Below, in pieces: positions 25,908-34,876 of a DNA stretch of 64,000 bases. The stretch is from contig NZ_CP026730.1 in the NCBI RefSeq assembly GCF_003369795.1, positions 5,881,001 to 5,945,000 of the forward strand, read 5' to 3'. Positions within the stretch are counted from its first letter, which is position 1. Every line of letters begins with the position of its first letter. Under the pieces are notes generated by a model. That model saw only the letters and a list, made by a program, of their open reading frames with translations. It was not told the origin of the DNA and made no database searches. The translations under genes and the position numbers were made by a program. Source of the stretch: Streptomyces sp. CB09001. GTDB lineage: Bacteria; Actinomycetota; Actinomycetes; Streptomycetales; Streptomycetaceae.

Positions 25908-27392
25908 ATGAGCGCAAGCGAGACCCCCGCGGGTGGGTTCCCCCCGGAGCAGGGACCCGGACACGTAGTCGTCGTCGGAGCCGGTATCGCCGGTCTGGCC
26001 GCCGCCCACCGCCTCCTGGAGGGCGGCGCCCGGGTGACCGTCCTGGAGGCGTCCGGCCGCGTCGGCGGCAAGCTGCTGCCCGGCGAGATCGCCGGCGTAC
26101 GCGTCGACCTCGGCGCCGAGTCGATGCTGGCCCGCCGCCCCGAGGCCGTCGGCCTGGCCCGCGCCGCCGGACTCGCCGACCGCCTCCAGCCGCCGTCCAC
26201 CGCGACGGCCTCCCTGTGGACCCGCGGTGCCCTGCGCCCCATGCCCAAGGGCCACGTCATGGGCGTCCCCGGCACCGCCGCCGCCCTGTCCGGCGTGCTC
26301 TCCGAGGAGGGCCTCGCCCGCATCGGGCGCGACGCCGAACTGCCCCGCACCGAGGTCGGCGACGACGTGGCCGTGGGGGAGTACGTCGCCGCGCGCCTGG
26401 GCCGCGAGGTCGTCGACCGCCTCGTCGAGCCGCTCCTGGGCGGCGTCTACGCGGGCGACGCCTACCGCATCTCCCTGCGCTCGGCCGTACCGCAGCTCTT
26501 CGAGGCCGCCCGCACCCACCCCTCGCTCACCGAGGCCGTCCGCGCCCTCCAGGGCCGCACGGCCACCTCACCGCCGAGCGGCCCGGTCTTCATGGGCATC
26601 GAGGGCGGCATCGGCACCCTCCCGCTCGCGGTCGCCGAGTCGGTCCGCGCGCGCGGCGGCGAGATCGTCACGCAATCGCCCGTCACCGAGCTGCGCCGCA
26701 CCGCCTCCGACGGCTGGCGCATCGTCGCGGGCGACCGGGTGCTGCACGCCGACGCGGTCGTCGTCGCCGCCCCGGCCGGGCCCGCCGCCGAGCTGCTGCG
26801 CGCCGAGGCGCCCGCCGCCGCGGCCGAGCTGTCCGCGGTGGAGTACGCCTCGATGGCCCTGATCACCCTCGCCTATCGCCGCTCCGAGGCCGCCGCGCTC
26901 CCCGAGGGAAGCGGCTTCCTCGTACCGCCGGTCGACGGGCACACCATCAAGGCGTCCACCTTCGCCTCCCGCAAATGGGGCTGGATCGCCGAGGAGGACC
27001 CGGACCTGGTCGTCCTGCGTACCTCGGTGGGCCGGTACGGCGACACGGAGATCCTCGGCCGCGACGACGCGGGCCTCGTCGCCGTCTCCCGGCACGACCT
27101 CGCCGAGGCCACCGGCCTGACCGCCGCGCCCGTCGCCACCCGCGTCACCCGCTGGCAGGACGGCCTGCCGCAGTACCCCGTCGGCCACCACGCGCGCGTG
27201 GCCCGCGTCCGCGAGCACGTCGCGAAACTCCCCGGCCTCGCGGTGTGCGGCGCCGCCTACGACGGCGTCGGCATCCCGGCGAGCATCGCGAGCGCGTACG
27301 CGGCCGTCGACCAGATCCGGGGCGACCTCGCCGGTGTGGAGGAGCTCACGGCCCACCCGGTGCAGAGCCTGCACGGCGGAGCGGGAGAATAG
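25908..27392 (+). CDS. cgoX: Coproporphyrinogen III/protoporphyrinogen oxidase (HemY-type)
   Basis: The 494-residue flavoprotein has the FAD-binding motif VVVVGAGIAGLAAAHRLLEG and the amino-oxidase signature GRVGGKLLPGEIAG, with a C-terminal YDGVGIPASIASAYAA typical of HemY. In Actinobacteria HemY-type enzymes act as coproporphyrinogen III oxidases (CgoX) in the coproporphyrin-dependent pathway. The gene immediately precedes chdC (4-bp gap), which supports that assignment. Older names are hemY and hemG. It is divergent from the DUF4349 gene. Confidence 0.92.
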   Translation: MSASETPAGGFPPEQGPGHVVVVGAGIAGLAAAHRLLEGGARVTVLEASGRVGGKLLPGEIAGVRVDLGAESMLARRPEAVGLARAAGLADRLQPPSTATASLWTRGALRPMPKGHVMGVPGTAAALSGVLSEEGLARIGRDAELPRTEVGDDVAVGEYVAARLGREVVDRLVEPLLGGVYAGDAYRISLRSAVPQLFEAARTHPSLTEAVRALQGRTATSPPSGPVFMGIEGGIGTLPLAVAESVRARGGEIVTQSPVTELRRTASDGWRIVAGDRVLHADAVVVAAPAGPAAELLRAEAPAAAAELSAVEYASMALITLAYRRSEAAALPEGSGFLVPPVDGHTIKASTFASRKWGWIAEEDPDLVVLRTSVGRYGDTEILGRDDAGLVAVSRHDLAEATGLTAAPVATRVTRWQDGLPQYPVGHHARVARVREHVAKLPGLAVCGAAYDGVGIPASIASAYAAVDQIRGDLAGVEELTAHPVQSLHGGAGE

Positions 27393-27396
27393 GGCC

Positions 27397-28128
27397 ATGA
27401 GTGACGACGCCTCCACCCCCGCGGCCGAGCGCATCCCCAACAAGGGCAAGCTGGCCAAGGACCTCAACGAGGTCATCCGCTACACCCTCTGGTCCGTCTT
27501 CAAGCTCAAGGACACCCTCCCCGAGGACCGCGCCGGGTACGCCGACGAGGTCCAGGAGCTGTTCGACCAGCTCGCCGCGAAGGACGTGACGATCCGCGGC
27601 ACCTACGACCTGTCCGGGCTGCGCGCCGACGCCGACCTGATGATCTGGTGGCACGCCGAGACCGCCGACCAGCTCCAGGAGGCGTACAACCTCTTCCGCC
27701 GCACGAAGCTCGGCCGTGCGCTGGAACCGGTCTGGTCGAACATGGCGCTGCACCGCCCCGCCGAGTTCAACCGCTCGCACATCCCGGCCTTCCTGGCCGA
27801 CGAGACGCCGCGGAACTACATCAGCGTCTACCCGTTCGTGCGCTCCTACGACTGGTACCTGCTGCCCGACGAGGACCGCCGCCGCATGCTCGCCGACCAC
27901 GGCAAGATGGCTCGCGGCTACCCGGACGTGCGCGCCAACACGGTCGCCTCCTTCTCGCTGGGCGACTACGAGTGGATCCTCGCCTTCGAGGCCGACGAAC
28001 TGCACCGCATCGTCGACCTCATGCGCCACCTGCGCGGCTCCGAGGCCCGCCGCCACGTCCGCGAGGAGATCCCGTTCTACACGGGGCGCCGCAAGGACAT
28101 CGGCGAGCTGGTCGCCGGGCTGGCCTGA
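27397..28128 (+). CDS. chdC: Coproheme decarboxylase (HemQ, chlorite dismutase family)
   Basis: The 243-residue protein belongs to the chlorite-dismutase fold. It carries YTLWSVFKLKD, WWHAETADQLQEAYN, YPFVRSYDWYLLP (the catalytic Tyr region of coproheme decarboxylases) and GDYEWILAFEADE. It decarboxylates coproheme to heme b, the last step of the coproporphyrin route begun by hemE and cgoX. ATG 27397 lies four bases after the cgoX stop with AGGG in between. The last 51 bp of the gene region, including the stop codon, are repeated 109 bp downstream. Confidence 0.93.
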   Translation: MSDDASTPAAERIPNKGKLAKDLNEVIRYTLWSVFKLKDTLPEDRAGYADEVQELFDQLAAKDVTIRGTYDLSGLRADADLMIWWHAETADQLQEAYNLFRRTKLGRALEPVWSNMALHRPAEFNRSHIPAFLADETPRNYISVYPFVRSYDWYLLPDEDRRRMLADHGKMARGYPDVRANTVASFSLGDYEWILAFEADELHRIVDLMRHLRGSEARRHVREEIPFYTGRRKDIGELVAGLA

Positions 28129-28239
28129 TCGACGGGCGTGGTTGTCGGGTGGGCCGGGGGTCCGGGGGTTGTCCCCCGGGAGATGCAGCACGGGGCGCCG
28201 CAAGGACATCGGCGAGCTGGTCGCCGGGCTCGCCTGATC
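28080..28239 (+). repeat. 51-bp direct repeat of the chdC 3' end
   Basis: Bases 28080-28130 (end of chdC through its stop) recur at 28189-28239 with a single mismatch (28122 versus 28231). The copies are 109 bp apart. The second copy ends within the stop codon of the convergent hydrolase gene, as if the original end had abutted that gene before duplication. Confidence 0.95.
28162..28179. terminator. Short hairpin between the two chdC 3' copies
   Basis: Seven-base arms CCGGGGG (28162-28168) and CCCCCGG (28173-28179) flank a TTGT loop. The location, 34 bp after the chdC stop, suits a terminator for the cgoX-chdC operon. Confidence 0.5.
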
Positions 28240-29821
28240 AGGCCCTTGGCTTCGGCTCCGGGCGCGGGGCGCACGACGTGTCCCGCGCCGGGAGGCGGCC
28301 GTCCAGCAGGTACGCCTCCAGGTGGCCGTTGACGCAGTCGTTCGGCCCGCCCGCGATGCCGTGCGTCCCGGCGTCCCGCTCGGTCACCAGCACCGAACCC
28401 GCCAGCCGCCGCCGCAGCTCCAGCGCACCCTCGTACGGCGTCGCCGCGTCCCGTTCGGCGGCCAGGACCAGTGTCGGCGGCAGCTCGCCCGGCGCGGTGC
28501 GCACGTCGAGCGGCTGCTGCCGGGGCACCTGCCAGTAGGCGCACGGCAGGTTGGTCCACACGTTGTCCCAGGTCTCGAACGGCGCCCGGCGGGCCAGCCG
28601 GGTGTTGTCCCGGTCCCAGACCTCGAAGTCGGTCGGCCAGGGCGCGTCGTTGCACTCGACGGCCGTGTACACGGCGTTGGAGTTCTCCGACCGGACCGCG
28701 CCCTCCGCGGTCCGCGTGCCCGCCTGGTCGACCAGCGGCTGCGGATCGCCCTTCAGGTACGCCGACAGCGCCTCGGCGCGGTGCGGCCAGTAGTCGTCGT
28801 AGTACCCGGCCCGCAGGAACGCCCCCTGCAACTGCGCGGGCCCGACCGTCCCGCCCGCCGGCTCCGCCGCCAGCCGTGCGCTCGCCTCCTCGTAGGAGTC
28901 CTGCACCTGCCTCGCCGTGTCCCCGAGTCCGTACACGGCGTCGTGCTCGGCGACCCACTCCTTGAAGTCGTCCCAGCGGTCCTCGAACGCCTCCGACTGG
29001 TCCAGGTTGTTGCGGTACCAGACCTGCTCGGGGTCCGGGTTCACCGCCGCGTCGAACACCATCCGCCGCACGTGCGAGGGGAACAGCTCGGCGTACAGCG
29101 CGCCGAGGTAGCTGCCGTACGACGCGCCCATGAACGTGAGCCGCCGCTCGCCCAGCGCGGCGCGGACGACCTCCAGGTCCCGGGCGTTGTTGAGCGAGTG
29201 GTAGTGCCGCAGCGCGTCCCCGCCCCGCTCCGCGCAGTCGCGCGCGTACGCCTCGGCCTCGCCGGCGCGCTGCCTCTTGTACGCGTCCGAGGGCCGCGTC
29301 GGCGCGGGCCGGGGCCCCTTGAAGAAGTCCCCGGGGTCCTGGCAGGACAGCGGCGCGGAGGGCGCGACCCCGCGCGGGGCGTATCCGACGAGGTCGTAGG
29401 CGGCGGCGATGCGCTTCCACTCGGGCACCATGCCCACCAGCGGGAAGTACAGCCCCGAGGCCCCGGGGCCGCCCGGGTTGTACAGGAGGGCGCCCTGGCC
29501 GGGGACCTCGCGTCCGCCGCCGTCCGGGTCCTTGTGCGTGGCCCGCACCCGGCTGACGGTCAGCTCGATCCGCTTCCCGTCGGGATGGGCGTAGTCCAGC
29601 GGCACGGTCACGGTGCCGCAGCGGATGCCGTCCGGCAGCTCCTCCGCCTTCGGGCACCTGCCGAAGTCCACCCCGGCCGCCGCCGCGCGCCGGGCCGCCA
29701 CGGCGGTGCCGAGCGCCTCGGCGGACCCGGGACCGGCCGGGGGCGCCGCCTGGGCGGGGGCGGCGGCGAGGGTGGTCAGCAGCAAGGACCCGGCGGCCGA
29801 GTAGAGGGCGGCAGCTCGCAT
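28238..29821 (-). CDS. Secreted alpha/beta hydrolase, tripeptidyl aminopeptidase (Tap/SlpD) family
   Basis: The 527-residue protein has an N-terminal signal peptide (hydrophobic core LLLTTLAAAPAQA, cleavage near residue 26). The alpha/beta hydrolase core shows YNPGGPGASG (oxyanion), the nucleophile elbow GASYGSYLGALYAELFP, and a late GTHGIAGG histidine. This matches Streptomyces tripeptidyl aminopeptidases, which release tripeptides from secreted proteins. ATG 29821 begins the signal peptide; the upstream Met at 29851 is not needed. The C-terminus is Pro/Arg-rich and overlaps the repeated chdC tail by two bases. Confidence 0.87.
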   Translation of the reverse strand: MRAAALYSAAGSLLLTTLAAAPAQAAPPAGPGSAEALGTAVAARRAAAAGVDFGRCPKAEELPDGIRCGTVTVPLDYAHPDGKRIELTVSRVRATHKDPDGGGREVPGQGALLYNPGGPGASGLYFPLVGMVPEWKRIAAAYDLVGYAPRGVAPSAPLSCQDPGDFFKGPRPAPTRPSDAYKRQRAGEAEAYARDCAERGGDALRHYHSLNNARDLEVVRAALGERRLTFMGASYGSYLGALYAELFPSHVRRMVFDAAVNPDPEQVWYRNNLDQSEAFEDRWDDFKEWVAEHDAVYGLGDTARQVQDSYEEASARLAAEPAGGTVGPAQLQGAFLRAGYYDDYWPHRAEALSAYLKGDPQPLVDQAGTRTAEGAVRSENSNAVYTAVECNDAPWPTDFEVWDRDNTRLARRAPFETWDNVWTNLPCAYWQVPRQQPLDVRTAPGELPPTLVLAAERDAATPYEGALELRRRLAGSVLVTERDAGTHGIAGGPNDCVNGHLEAYLLDGRLPARDTSCAPRPEPKPRA

Positions 29822-29936
29822 CGCGTATCCCTTCGGTGCACGGTGTGACACAAGGGATGTTTGGTGCGGCGGCCGGGCGGGGCAAGCACCGCCCGCGGGT
29901 GTCGGCGCCGAGTGCCCCCGTACGCCCCCCGGAGCG

Positions 29937-30734
29937 TCAGGCCCGGCGCTCCCAGTGGTCGCCGGTGTACTTCTCGCGGTGGGCGAAGGCCGCCCGCAGG
30001 TCCGGTTCGCCGATCGCGTGCACGCCGCGCACGGCGACCGAGGTGAGGAAGGTCCGGTCGTCCGCCGTGCCGTCGGCCTGTCGGACGAGGGCGCCGACCA
30101 GCCGTTGCCCGGCGGGGGAGGCCCAGCGCGAGTACGGGTGGATCTCCATCCGCATGATGGCCAGGCACCCCAGGGTCAGGACGAGCGGCAGCGCGAACCA
30201 GACGGCGATCAGGAGGCGCGGTTCGGTGGCGGGCAGCGGCAGCGCCAGGGCGACCAGGCCGAGCGCGCACACCGTCACCGCGGCGACCCGCACCCGCCGC
30301 ACCCCGGCCGCGATCCCCCGGGCACCGCCGTCGGGTACGGCGAGGCCCGCTCCCACCAGCCGGTCGGCCAGGCCCCGCACCGAGTCGGCGGCGGCCGCGG
30401 CGGCCCGTACCGGCGCTATCCGGGACTGTCCCCCGGGGCCTATCGCCCCGATGACCGACCGCTCCATGTCGTCCCGGCCGCACGGGTCCACCACGGTCGC
30501 CCAGCCGGTGTGCGCGAGCAGCAGCCGCCGCTGACGCGCCATCGAGACCAGCGTCAGGTCCGCCACCCGCCGCGGACCACCGGACAGGAACGCCGCCTCG
30601 TACAGCGTCAGCGTGTGTTCACGGTCGACGGCGCGCGGTTCCACGGCCGCCGCGCGCACGGCCGCCAGACACAGCCGCAAGCACGCGAGGCCGGCGACGG
30701 CCCAGGCCGACAGGAGGAAAAGGACCCAGAACAT
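29937..30734 (-). CDS. TIGR04222 domain membrane protein
   Basis: The 265-residue protein has an N-terminal membrane helix (MFWVLFLLSAWAVAGLACL), the TIGR04222 hallmark YEAAFLSGGPRRVADLTLV, and two further hydrophobic segments around residues 150-195. Some members of this family are followed by Gly/Cys-rich tails; this one ends in an ordinary His/Trp/Arg segment. It lies 117 bp downstream of the DUF692/MNIO gene on the same strand. The function is unknown; a link to the MNIO enzyme is inferred from proximity. Confidence 0.8.
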   Translation of the reverse strand: MFWVLFLLSAWAVAGLACLRLCLAAVRAAAVEPRAVDREHTLTLYEAAFLSGGPRRVADLTLVSMARQRRLLLAHTGWATVVDPCGRDDMERSVIGAIGPGGQSRIAPVRAAAAAADSVRGLADRLVGAGLAVPDGGARGIAAGVRRVRVAAVTVCALGLVALALPLPATEPRLLIAVWFALPLVLTLGCLAIMRMEIHPYSRWASPAGQRLVGALVRQADGTADDRTFLTSVAVRGVHAIGEPDLRAAFAHREKYTGDHWERRA

Positions 30735-30851
30735 GCCGTACTTCTATGCCAAAGGCTTTCGCCGGCGCCATGCCCTTTTCACATTCCGGGACGCAGCTTT
30801 GTGAGTATGTGACGTTCCGCCTGATGATGTCCGTACGCTGCCGAGCGGGAT

Positions 30852-32171
30852 TCAGCGGCGCAGCAGAACACGCCTGGTCGCACGGGCCAGCCGGGCCCCG
30901 GGTCGTGCCGACCGCGGCACCGGTCCCGACCGCTCCAGCCACCACTCCCGCAACTCCCGCCGCACCCCCGGGTCATCGCCTTCCCCCGGCGCCGTCCGCA
31001 GTACGTGTTCGACGAAGCCGAGGGCGTCCCGCCGGTAGCCGCCGGTCATCGGACACCCCTGTGCGTAGGCGAGGAAGGCGGGGCGGTACCGCGCGCCCAG
31101 GAGCACCGGCAGTTCGGGCGCGACCTTCGCGACCACGTCGGCCCGCTTCCCGGCCAGCGCCCGCGCCTGCACCCCCAGCCGCACCCGGTCGAACCCCTCG
31201 GGCGCCGGTGTCCCCGCGACCAGCGCGGACAGCAGCGCGGCCTGCGCGAGCCCGAGCCGCTGCCGTACGGCGTCGTCGGCGCCGTAGCCCGCATCGGTAC
31301 CGGTGCGCGGGGTGCGGGCGGCCGCTCCGGTCCCGGTGGCCGCCGCCCGGCCCTTCTCCACGGCGGCGCGGATCGCCTCCACCTCACCCCGCAACTCGTC
31401 GCCGTCGGGGAAGTTCTCGTCCCGCTCCAGCAGCACGCCCGGCGGCGCGACGCGCGCGGCGAGGTCGGTCAGGATGTCCAGCACCGGCCGCGCGACGGGG
31501 TGGGCGTGGCTGTCGTGCCAGACTCCGTCCCGCTCGAAGCCGCCCGCGACGTGGACGTAGGCGATGGCCTCCAGGGGCAGCTCGGCGAGCGCCTCGGCCG
31601 GGTCCTCACCCAGGTTCACGTGGTTGGTGTGCAGGTTCGCCACGTCGATCAGCAGCCGCACTCCGGTCCGGTCGGCCAACTCGTACAGGAACTGCCCCTC
31701 CGTCAGCTCCTCCTCCGGCCACGAGACGAGCGCGGCGATGTTCTCCACGGCCAGCGGTACGGGCAGCGCGGCCTGCGCGACGCGCACGTTCTCGCACAGC
31801 ACGTCGAGGGCGTCACGCGTGCGCGGCACGGGCAGCAGGTGCCCCGCCTCCAGCGGCGGCGACGCGGTCAGCGCCCCGCCCGCGCGCACGAACGCGATGT
31901 GCTCGGTGACCAGCGGCGACCCGAGCACCTCGGCCCGCTCGGCCAGCGCCGCCAGCCGCCCCGGGTCCGGCCGGTCCGCGCCGCCGAGCCCGAGCGAGAC
32001 CCCGTGCGGCACGACGGTCACCCCGCGCTCGCGCAGTCGCAGCAGCGAGTCGGGCAGATGCCCGGGACACAGGTTCTCGGACACGGCCTCGACCCACTCG
32101 ATGCCGGGCATCTCCTCGACGGCGTCCGCGATCTCCGGTCGCCATCCGATGCCGGTGCCCAGTCGTCGCAT
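30852..32171 (-). CDS. DUF692 (MNIO) multinuclear non-heme iron enzyme with a C-terminal extension
   Basis: The 439-residue protein is a DUF692 TIM barrel (about residues 1-275). Putative metal ligands are His56 (VPHGVSLG), His91 (TEHIAF), Glu143 (AVENI), Asp176 and His181 (DVANLHTN), His207 (YVHVAGG), His219/Asp220/His222 (WHDSHAHP) and Glu249 (LLERDENFP). Known members (MbnB, TglH, BufB) oxidise cysteine or other residues in peptide precursors. Residues about 300-420 form a helical domain that looks like the DUF2063/HvfC-type partner protein, here fused. ATG 32171 is the first Met of the domain. No precursor peptide is evident. Confidence 0.85.
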   Translation of the reverse strand: MRRLGTGIGWRPEIADAVEEMPGIEWVEAVSENLCPGHLPDSLLRLRERGVTVVPHGVSLGLGGADRPDPGRLAALAERAEVLGSPLVTEHIAFVRAGGALTASPPLEAGHLLPVPRTRDALDVLCENVRVAQAALPVPLAVENIAALVSWPEEELTEGQFLYELADRTGVRLLIDVANLHTNHVNLGEDPAEALAELPLEAIAYVHVAGGFERDGVWHDSHAHPVARPVLDILTDLAARVAPPGVLLERDENFPDGDELRGEVEAIRAAVEKGRAAATGTGAAARTPRTGTDAGYGADDAVRQRLGLAQAALLSALVAGTPAPEGFDRVRLGVQARALAGKRADVVAKVAPELPVLLGARYRPAFLAYAQGCPMTGGYRRDALGFVEHVLRTAPGEGDDPGVRRELREWWLERSGPVPRSARPGARLARATRRVLLRR

Positions 32172-32308
32172 GGCCGATCCCTCCGTCCGCGTCGTCATGA
32201 CCGGGGTATCGCCCGTGTGGCCGGGCCCGAACCCCGCGGAGAGCGTCTTCAGAGCAACATTTGAGGTTCCCGGGCCGCTCCGGGCACCGGCTGGTTCGGC
32301 TCCGCCGG

Positions 32309-33070
32309 CTACGGGCGCGCCCGCCGCAGCGCCGGATGGTCCGCCACCACCGTGCACGAACCCGGCGCGATCTCCGTGAACCCGGCGTCCCGCACCACCG
32401 GCAGGCCGCCGGTGGTGAGGCCGGTCCAGCGGGCCGGATCCGCGGTGCGCACCGACAGCGGGAAGCCCGCGTCGCGCCACGCCGTCCGCTCGCCGTCGGA
32501 CAGCTCCCACCAGGCGAGCTGCGCACCGTGGCCCGCCTGGGCCATCGCCTTGCCCGCCGACATGTCCAGGTCGGGGTTGAGCCAGAGCACCGGCGCGGTG
32601 GGGTCGGCGTCGACCGGCGGCTCGGGGTCGTCGAGGTCGGTGCCGGAGACCTGGAGGCGGGCCAGGTCCTTGGGCCAGCCGTCCAACGGGACCGGCGGGA
32701 AGACCCGCACCTCGGCGTTCTTGCCGGTGACCGTGATGCCGGGCAGCGCCTCGGCCCGCCGCCACTCGGCGCCGCGGGCCCGGCGCACGACCTTGCGGAT
32801 GCGGGCGTCCTGCCAGTCCCGCATCGCCCGCGCCCACGCGCCGTCACCGGTCGACCGCTCGTCGCCGAGCATCACCAGCACCGCCCGGGCCGCGGTCTCC
32901 AGCGCGTCGGTACGGGACGGCGGGGCCGCCCGCTCGATGCGCACCACGAGCGGCAGCACGAACTGCGGCGCGAGGTCGCGGTCGCCGGGCTCGGGACGGA
33001 AGGGACTGTCGGGAACAGGGGCGGGGGCGGGAACGGGGGCGGGGACGGGTGCCGTCGGGTCGTTGCTCAC
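32309..33070 (-). CDS. Peptidyl-tRNA hydrolase 2 (Pth2)-like protein
   Basis: The 253-residue protein starts with a Pro/Val/Ala repeat (about residues 7-20) and a linker. The conserved part is LDMSAGKAMAQAGHGAQLA (about 168-186), which corresponds to the Pth2 core motif containing the catalytic Lys, followed by the typical C-terminal EIAPGSCTVVADHP strand. Pth2 enzymes release peptidyl-tRNAs. The extra N-terminal half is not seen in archaeal/eukaryotic Pth2. It is divergent from the ABC transporter gene (44-bp gap). Confidence 0.75.
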   Translation of the reverse strand: MSNDPTAPVPAPVPAPAPVPDSPFRPEPGDRDLAPQFVLPLVVRIERAAPPSRTDALETAARAVLVMLGDERSTGDGAWARAMRDWQDARIRKVVRRARGAEWRRAEALPGITVTGKNAEVRVFPPVPLDGWPKDLARLQVSGTDLDDPEPPVDADPTAPVLWLNPDLDMSAGKAMAQAGHGAQLAWWELSDGERTAWRDAGFPLSVRTADPARWTGLTTGGLPVVRDAGFTEIAPGSCTVVADHPALRRARP

Positions 33071-33114
33071 GTCCTACAGTCTGCCAACCCGCGCGCCTGG
33101 GAGAGTATGGCCCC

Positions 33115-33969
33115 ATGCGACGCGAGCTACGGCTGGACGGCGTGGGCCGCCGCTACGGCCTGCGCGGCCCCTGGGTGCTGCGCGGGGTCGAACTGGGCGT
33201 GCCGCCCGGCGCCCTCGTCCGCGTCGAGGGCGCCAACGGCACCGGCAAGTCGACCCTGCTGCGCCTGCTCGCCGGGATCGACGCCCCCACCGAGGGCCGG
33301 GTCACCGGCCGCCCGCGCACCGCCTACGTCCCCGAACGCTTCCCGCCCGCCCTGCCCTTCACCGCCGTCCAGTACCTCACCCACCTCGGCACCGTCCACG
33401 GGCTGTCCCGCCGGGCGGCGGCCCGTGCCGCCGGGCACTGGCTGGAGCGGCTGGGGGCCGCCGGGTACGCCGACACGCAGCTCTCCCGGCTCTCCAAGGG
33501 CAGCAGCCAGAAGGTGGCGGTGGCCCAGGCGCTGCTCGCCGAGCCGGAGCTGCTCGTCCTCGACGAGGCGTGGACGGGGCTCGACGCCGACGCCCGGGGG
33601 GAGTTGGAGCGGGCGGTCGCCGAACGGACCGCGGCCGGCGGTGCCGTGGTCTTCGTCGACCACGATCCGCGCCGCCTGGCCGACGCGCCCGACGCCGTGT
33701 ACGCCGTGCGCGACGGCACCCTGCACCGCCGTACCGGACCCGCCCCGGTGTCCGCGGGGCCGCGGGTCGTCGTGCGGGCGCGGGGGCCGGCCGGTGCCGT
33801 CCTCCCCGCCGACGTGCACCGCGTGGCCTCCTCGGCCGAGGAGACCGGCCCCGGCTGCCACACGCTCACCGTCCCCGCCTCGCACTCCGACGTCGTGCTG
33901 CGCACACTCCTGACGGCCCGGCCGCCCTGGCACGTGGTGGCCGTGCACGACCCGGAGGACCACCGATGA
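33115..33969 (+). CDS. ABC transporter ATP-binding protein
   Basis: The 284-residue protein has Walker A EGANGTGKST, an unusual signature LSKGSSQKVAVAQ in place of LSGGQ, Walker B LLVLDEAW with the catalytic Glu, and the H-loop FVDHDP. About 75 residues after the ATPase core have no recognised domain. ATG 33115 is chosen as the Met next to the ABC start. The following permease gene overlaps its stop by ATGA, so the two form an exporter or an ABC system of unknown substrate. Confidence 0.88.
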   Translation: MRRELRLDGVGRRYGLRGPWVLRGVELGVPPGALVRVEGANGTGKSTLLRLLAGIDAPTEGRVTGRPRTAYVPERFPPALPFTAVQYLTHLGTVHGLSRRAAARAAGHWLERLGAAGYADTQLSRLSKGSSQKVAVAQALLAEPELLVLDEAWTGLDADARGELERAVAERTAAGGAVVFVDHDPRRLADAPDAVYAVRDGTLHRRTGPAPVSAGPRVVVRARGPAGAVLPADVHRVASSAEETGPGCHTLTVPASHSDVVLRTLLTARPPWHVVAVHDPEDHR

Positions 33970-34640
33970 CCGCTCTCCTGCGCTACCAGACGGCCCTCCT
34001 GCTGCGCTCCCAGCGCTGGCTCCCGCCCGTCGTCCTGTACGCCGCCGCGCTCGGCATCGGCGTGCAGGGCGGGCAGCCGGTGCTCGACTCGCTGGGCTGG
34101 GCGGCGGCCGTGCTGCTGCCGGTCGCGGCCTGGCTGGTGCGGATCTGCGTCACGTCCGAGCCGCCCGCCGCGCGGGGCTGCGTGTCGGCGGCGCGCGGTC
34201 CCGCGCGGGCCCACCTGGCCCCCGTGCTCGTGGCGCTGGCCGCCGCGGTCGTCCTGGGTGCGGTGGCGACCGTCGTCGTGACGCTGATCAGTGACCCGGT
34301 CAGTACCGGTCGCGGCACGCGCGTACCCCTGCTCCCGGCGGCCGGTGCCGGACTGCTCGCCGCGCTGGTGTGCGCCCTGCTCGGCACCGCCGTCGGCGCG
34401 CTCACCGCCTGGCCGGTGCTGCGCTCGCCCGGACGTGCGGTCCCCGCCCTGCTGCTGGCGGCCCTGCTGGCGCTGGTGGCGTCGGGATCCCCGGCGCGGG
34501 CTGCGGTCAGCGGCCTGGTCACCGGGTCGAGGTCCGGCGCGGTCCCGCTGCCGCTGCTGCCGCTGGCCGGGGCGGCGGTCATCGCCGCGGGCGCGGTCGC
34601 CGTGGCCTGTGTGCTCAGCTCGCGCAGGCCGTCAGCCTGA
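33966..34640 (+). CDS. Integral membrane protein, probable ABC transporter permease
   Basis: The 224-residue protein has about six hydrophobic segments (for example LGWAAAVLLPVAAWLV and LVALAAAVVLGAVATVVVTL) and no soluble domain. It is coupled by ATGA to the ATPase gene, which is the main reason for the permease call. It converges with the zinc-ribbon gene, overlapping by nine bases. Confidence 0.75.
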   Translation: MTALLRYQTALLLRSQRWLPPVVLYAAALGIGVQGGQPVLDSLGWAAAVLLPVAAWLVRICVTSEPPAARGCVSAARGPARAHLAPVLVALAAAVVLGAVATVVVTLISDPVSTGRGTRVPLLPAAGAGLLAALVCALLGTAVGALTAWPVLRSPGRAVPALLLAALLALVASGSPARAAVSGLVTGSRSGAVPLPLLPLAGAAVIAAGAVAVACVLSSRRPSA

Positions 34641-34859
34641 GCAGGCCGTGCGCTGGGCCTCCTGCCACTCGCAGACCGGGCAGAGCGTGATGCCCTTGTA
34701 CGACTCGGGGTACTCCGTGGGCTCCCGGCACTGCACGCACTCGGCGTACGGCGGGCCGTCGGCCCTGGGCGGCCGGGGCGCCGTGTCGATCAGGCAGTAG
34801 CCGCCGGGCTCGCAGCCGGCGCCGTCCGGCTCCGATTCGTGGTCGTGGTCGCTGTCCAT
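34632..34859 (-). CDS. Small zinc-ribbon-like protein
   Basis: The 75-residue acidic protein has two Cys-x2-Cys pairs (CVQC at residues 41-44 and CPVC at 60-63) spaced as in a zinc ribbon, with three further cysteines. It may bind a metal and act in nucleic-acid or protein contacts. Its role is unknown. Confidence 0.75.
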   Translation of the reverse strand: MDSDHDHESEPDGAGCEPGGYCLIDTAPRPPRADGPPYAECVQCREPTEYPESYKGITLCPVCEWQEAQRTACSG

Positions 34860-34876
34860 GTCTCCAGCCTAGGACG

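Noticed and set aside
28080..28239. Attachment sites of an integrated element
   Set aside because: The repeats enclose only 58 bp with no integrase; a tandem duplication explains it more simply.
30779..30976. A Gly/Cys-rich 65-codon frame near the MNIO gene, tempting as a peptide precursor
   Set aside because: Most of it lies in a shifted frame over the well-conserved end of the MNIO gene, lacks its own ribosome site, and its codon bias favours the MNIO frame.
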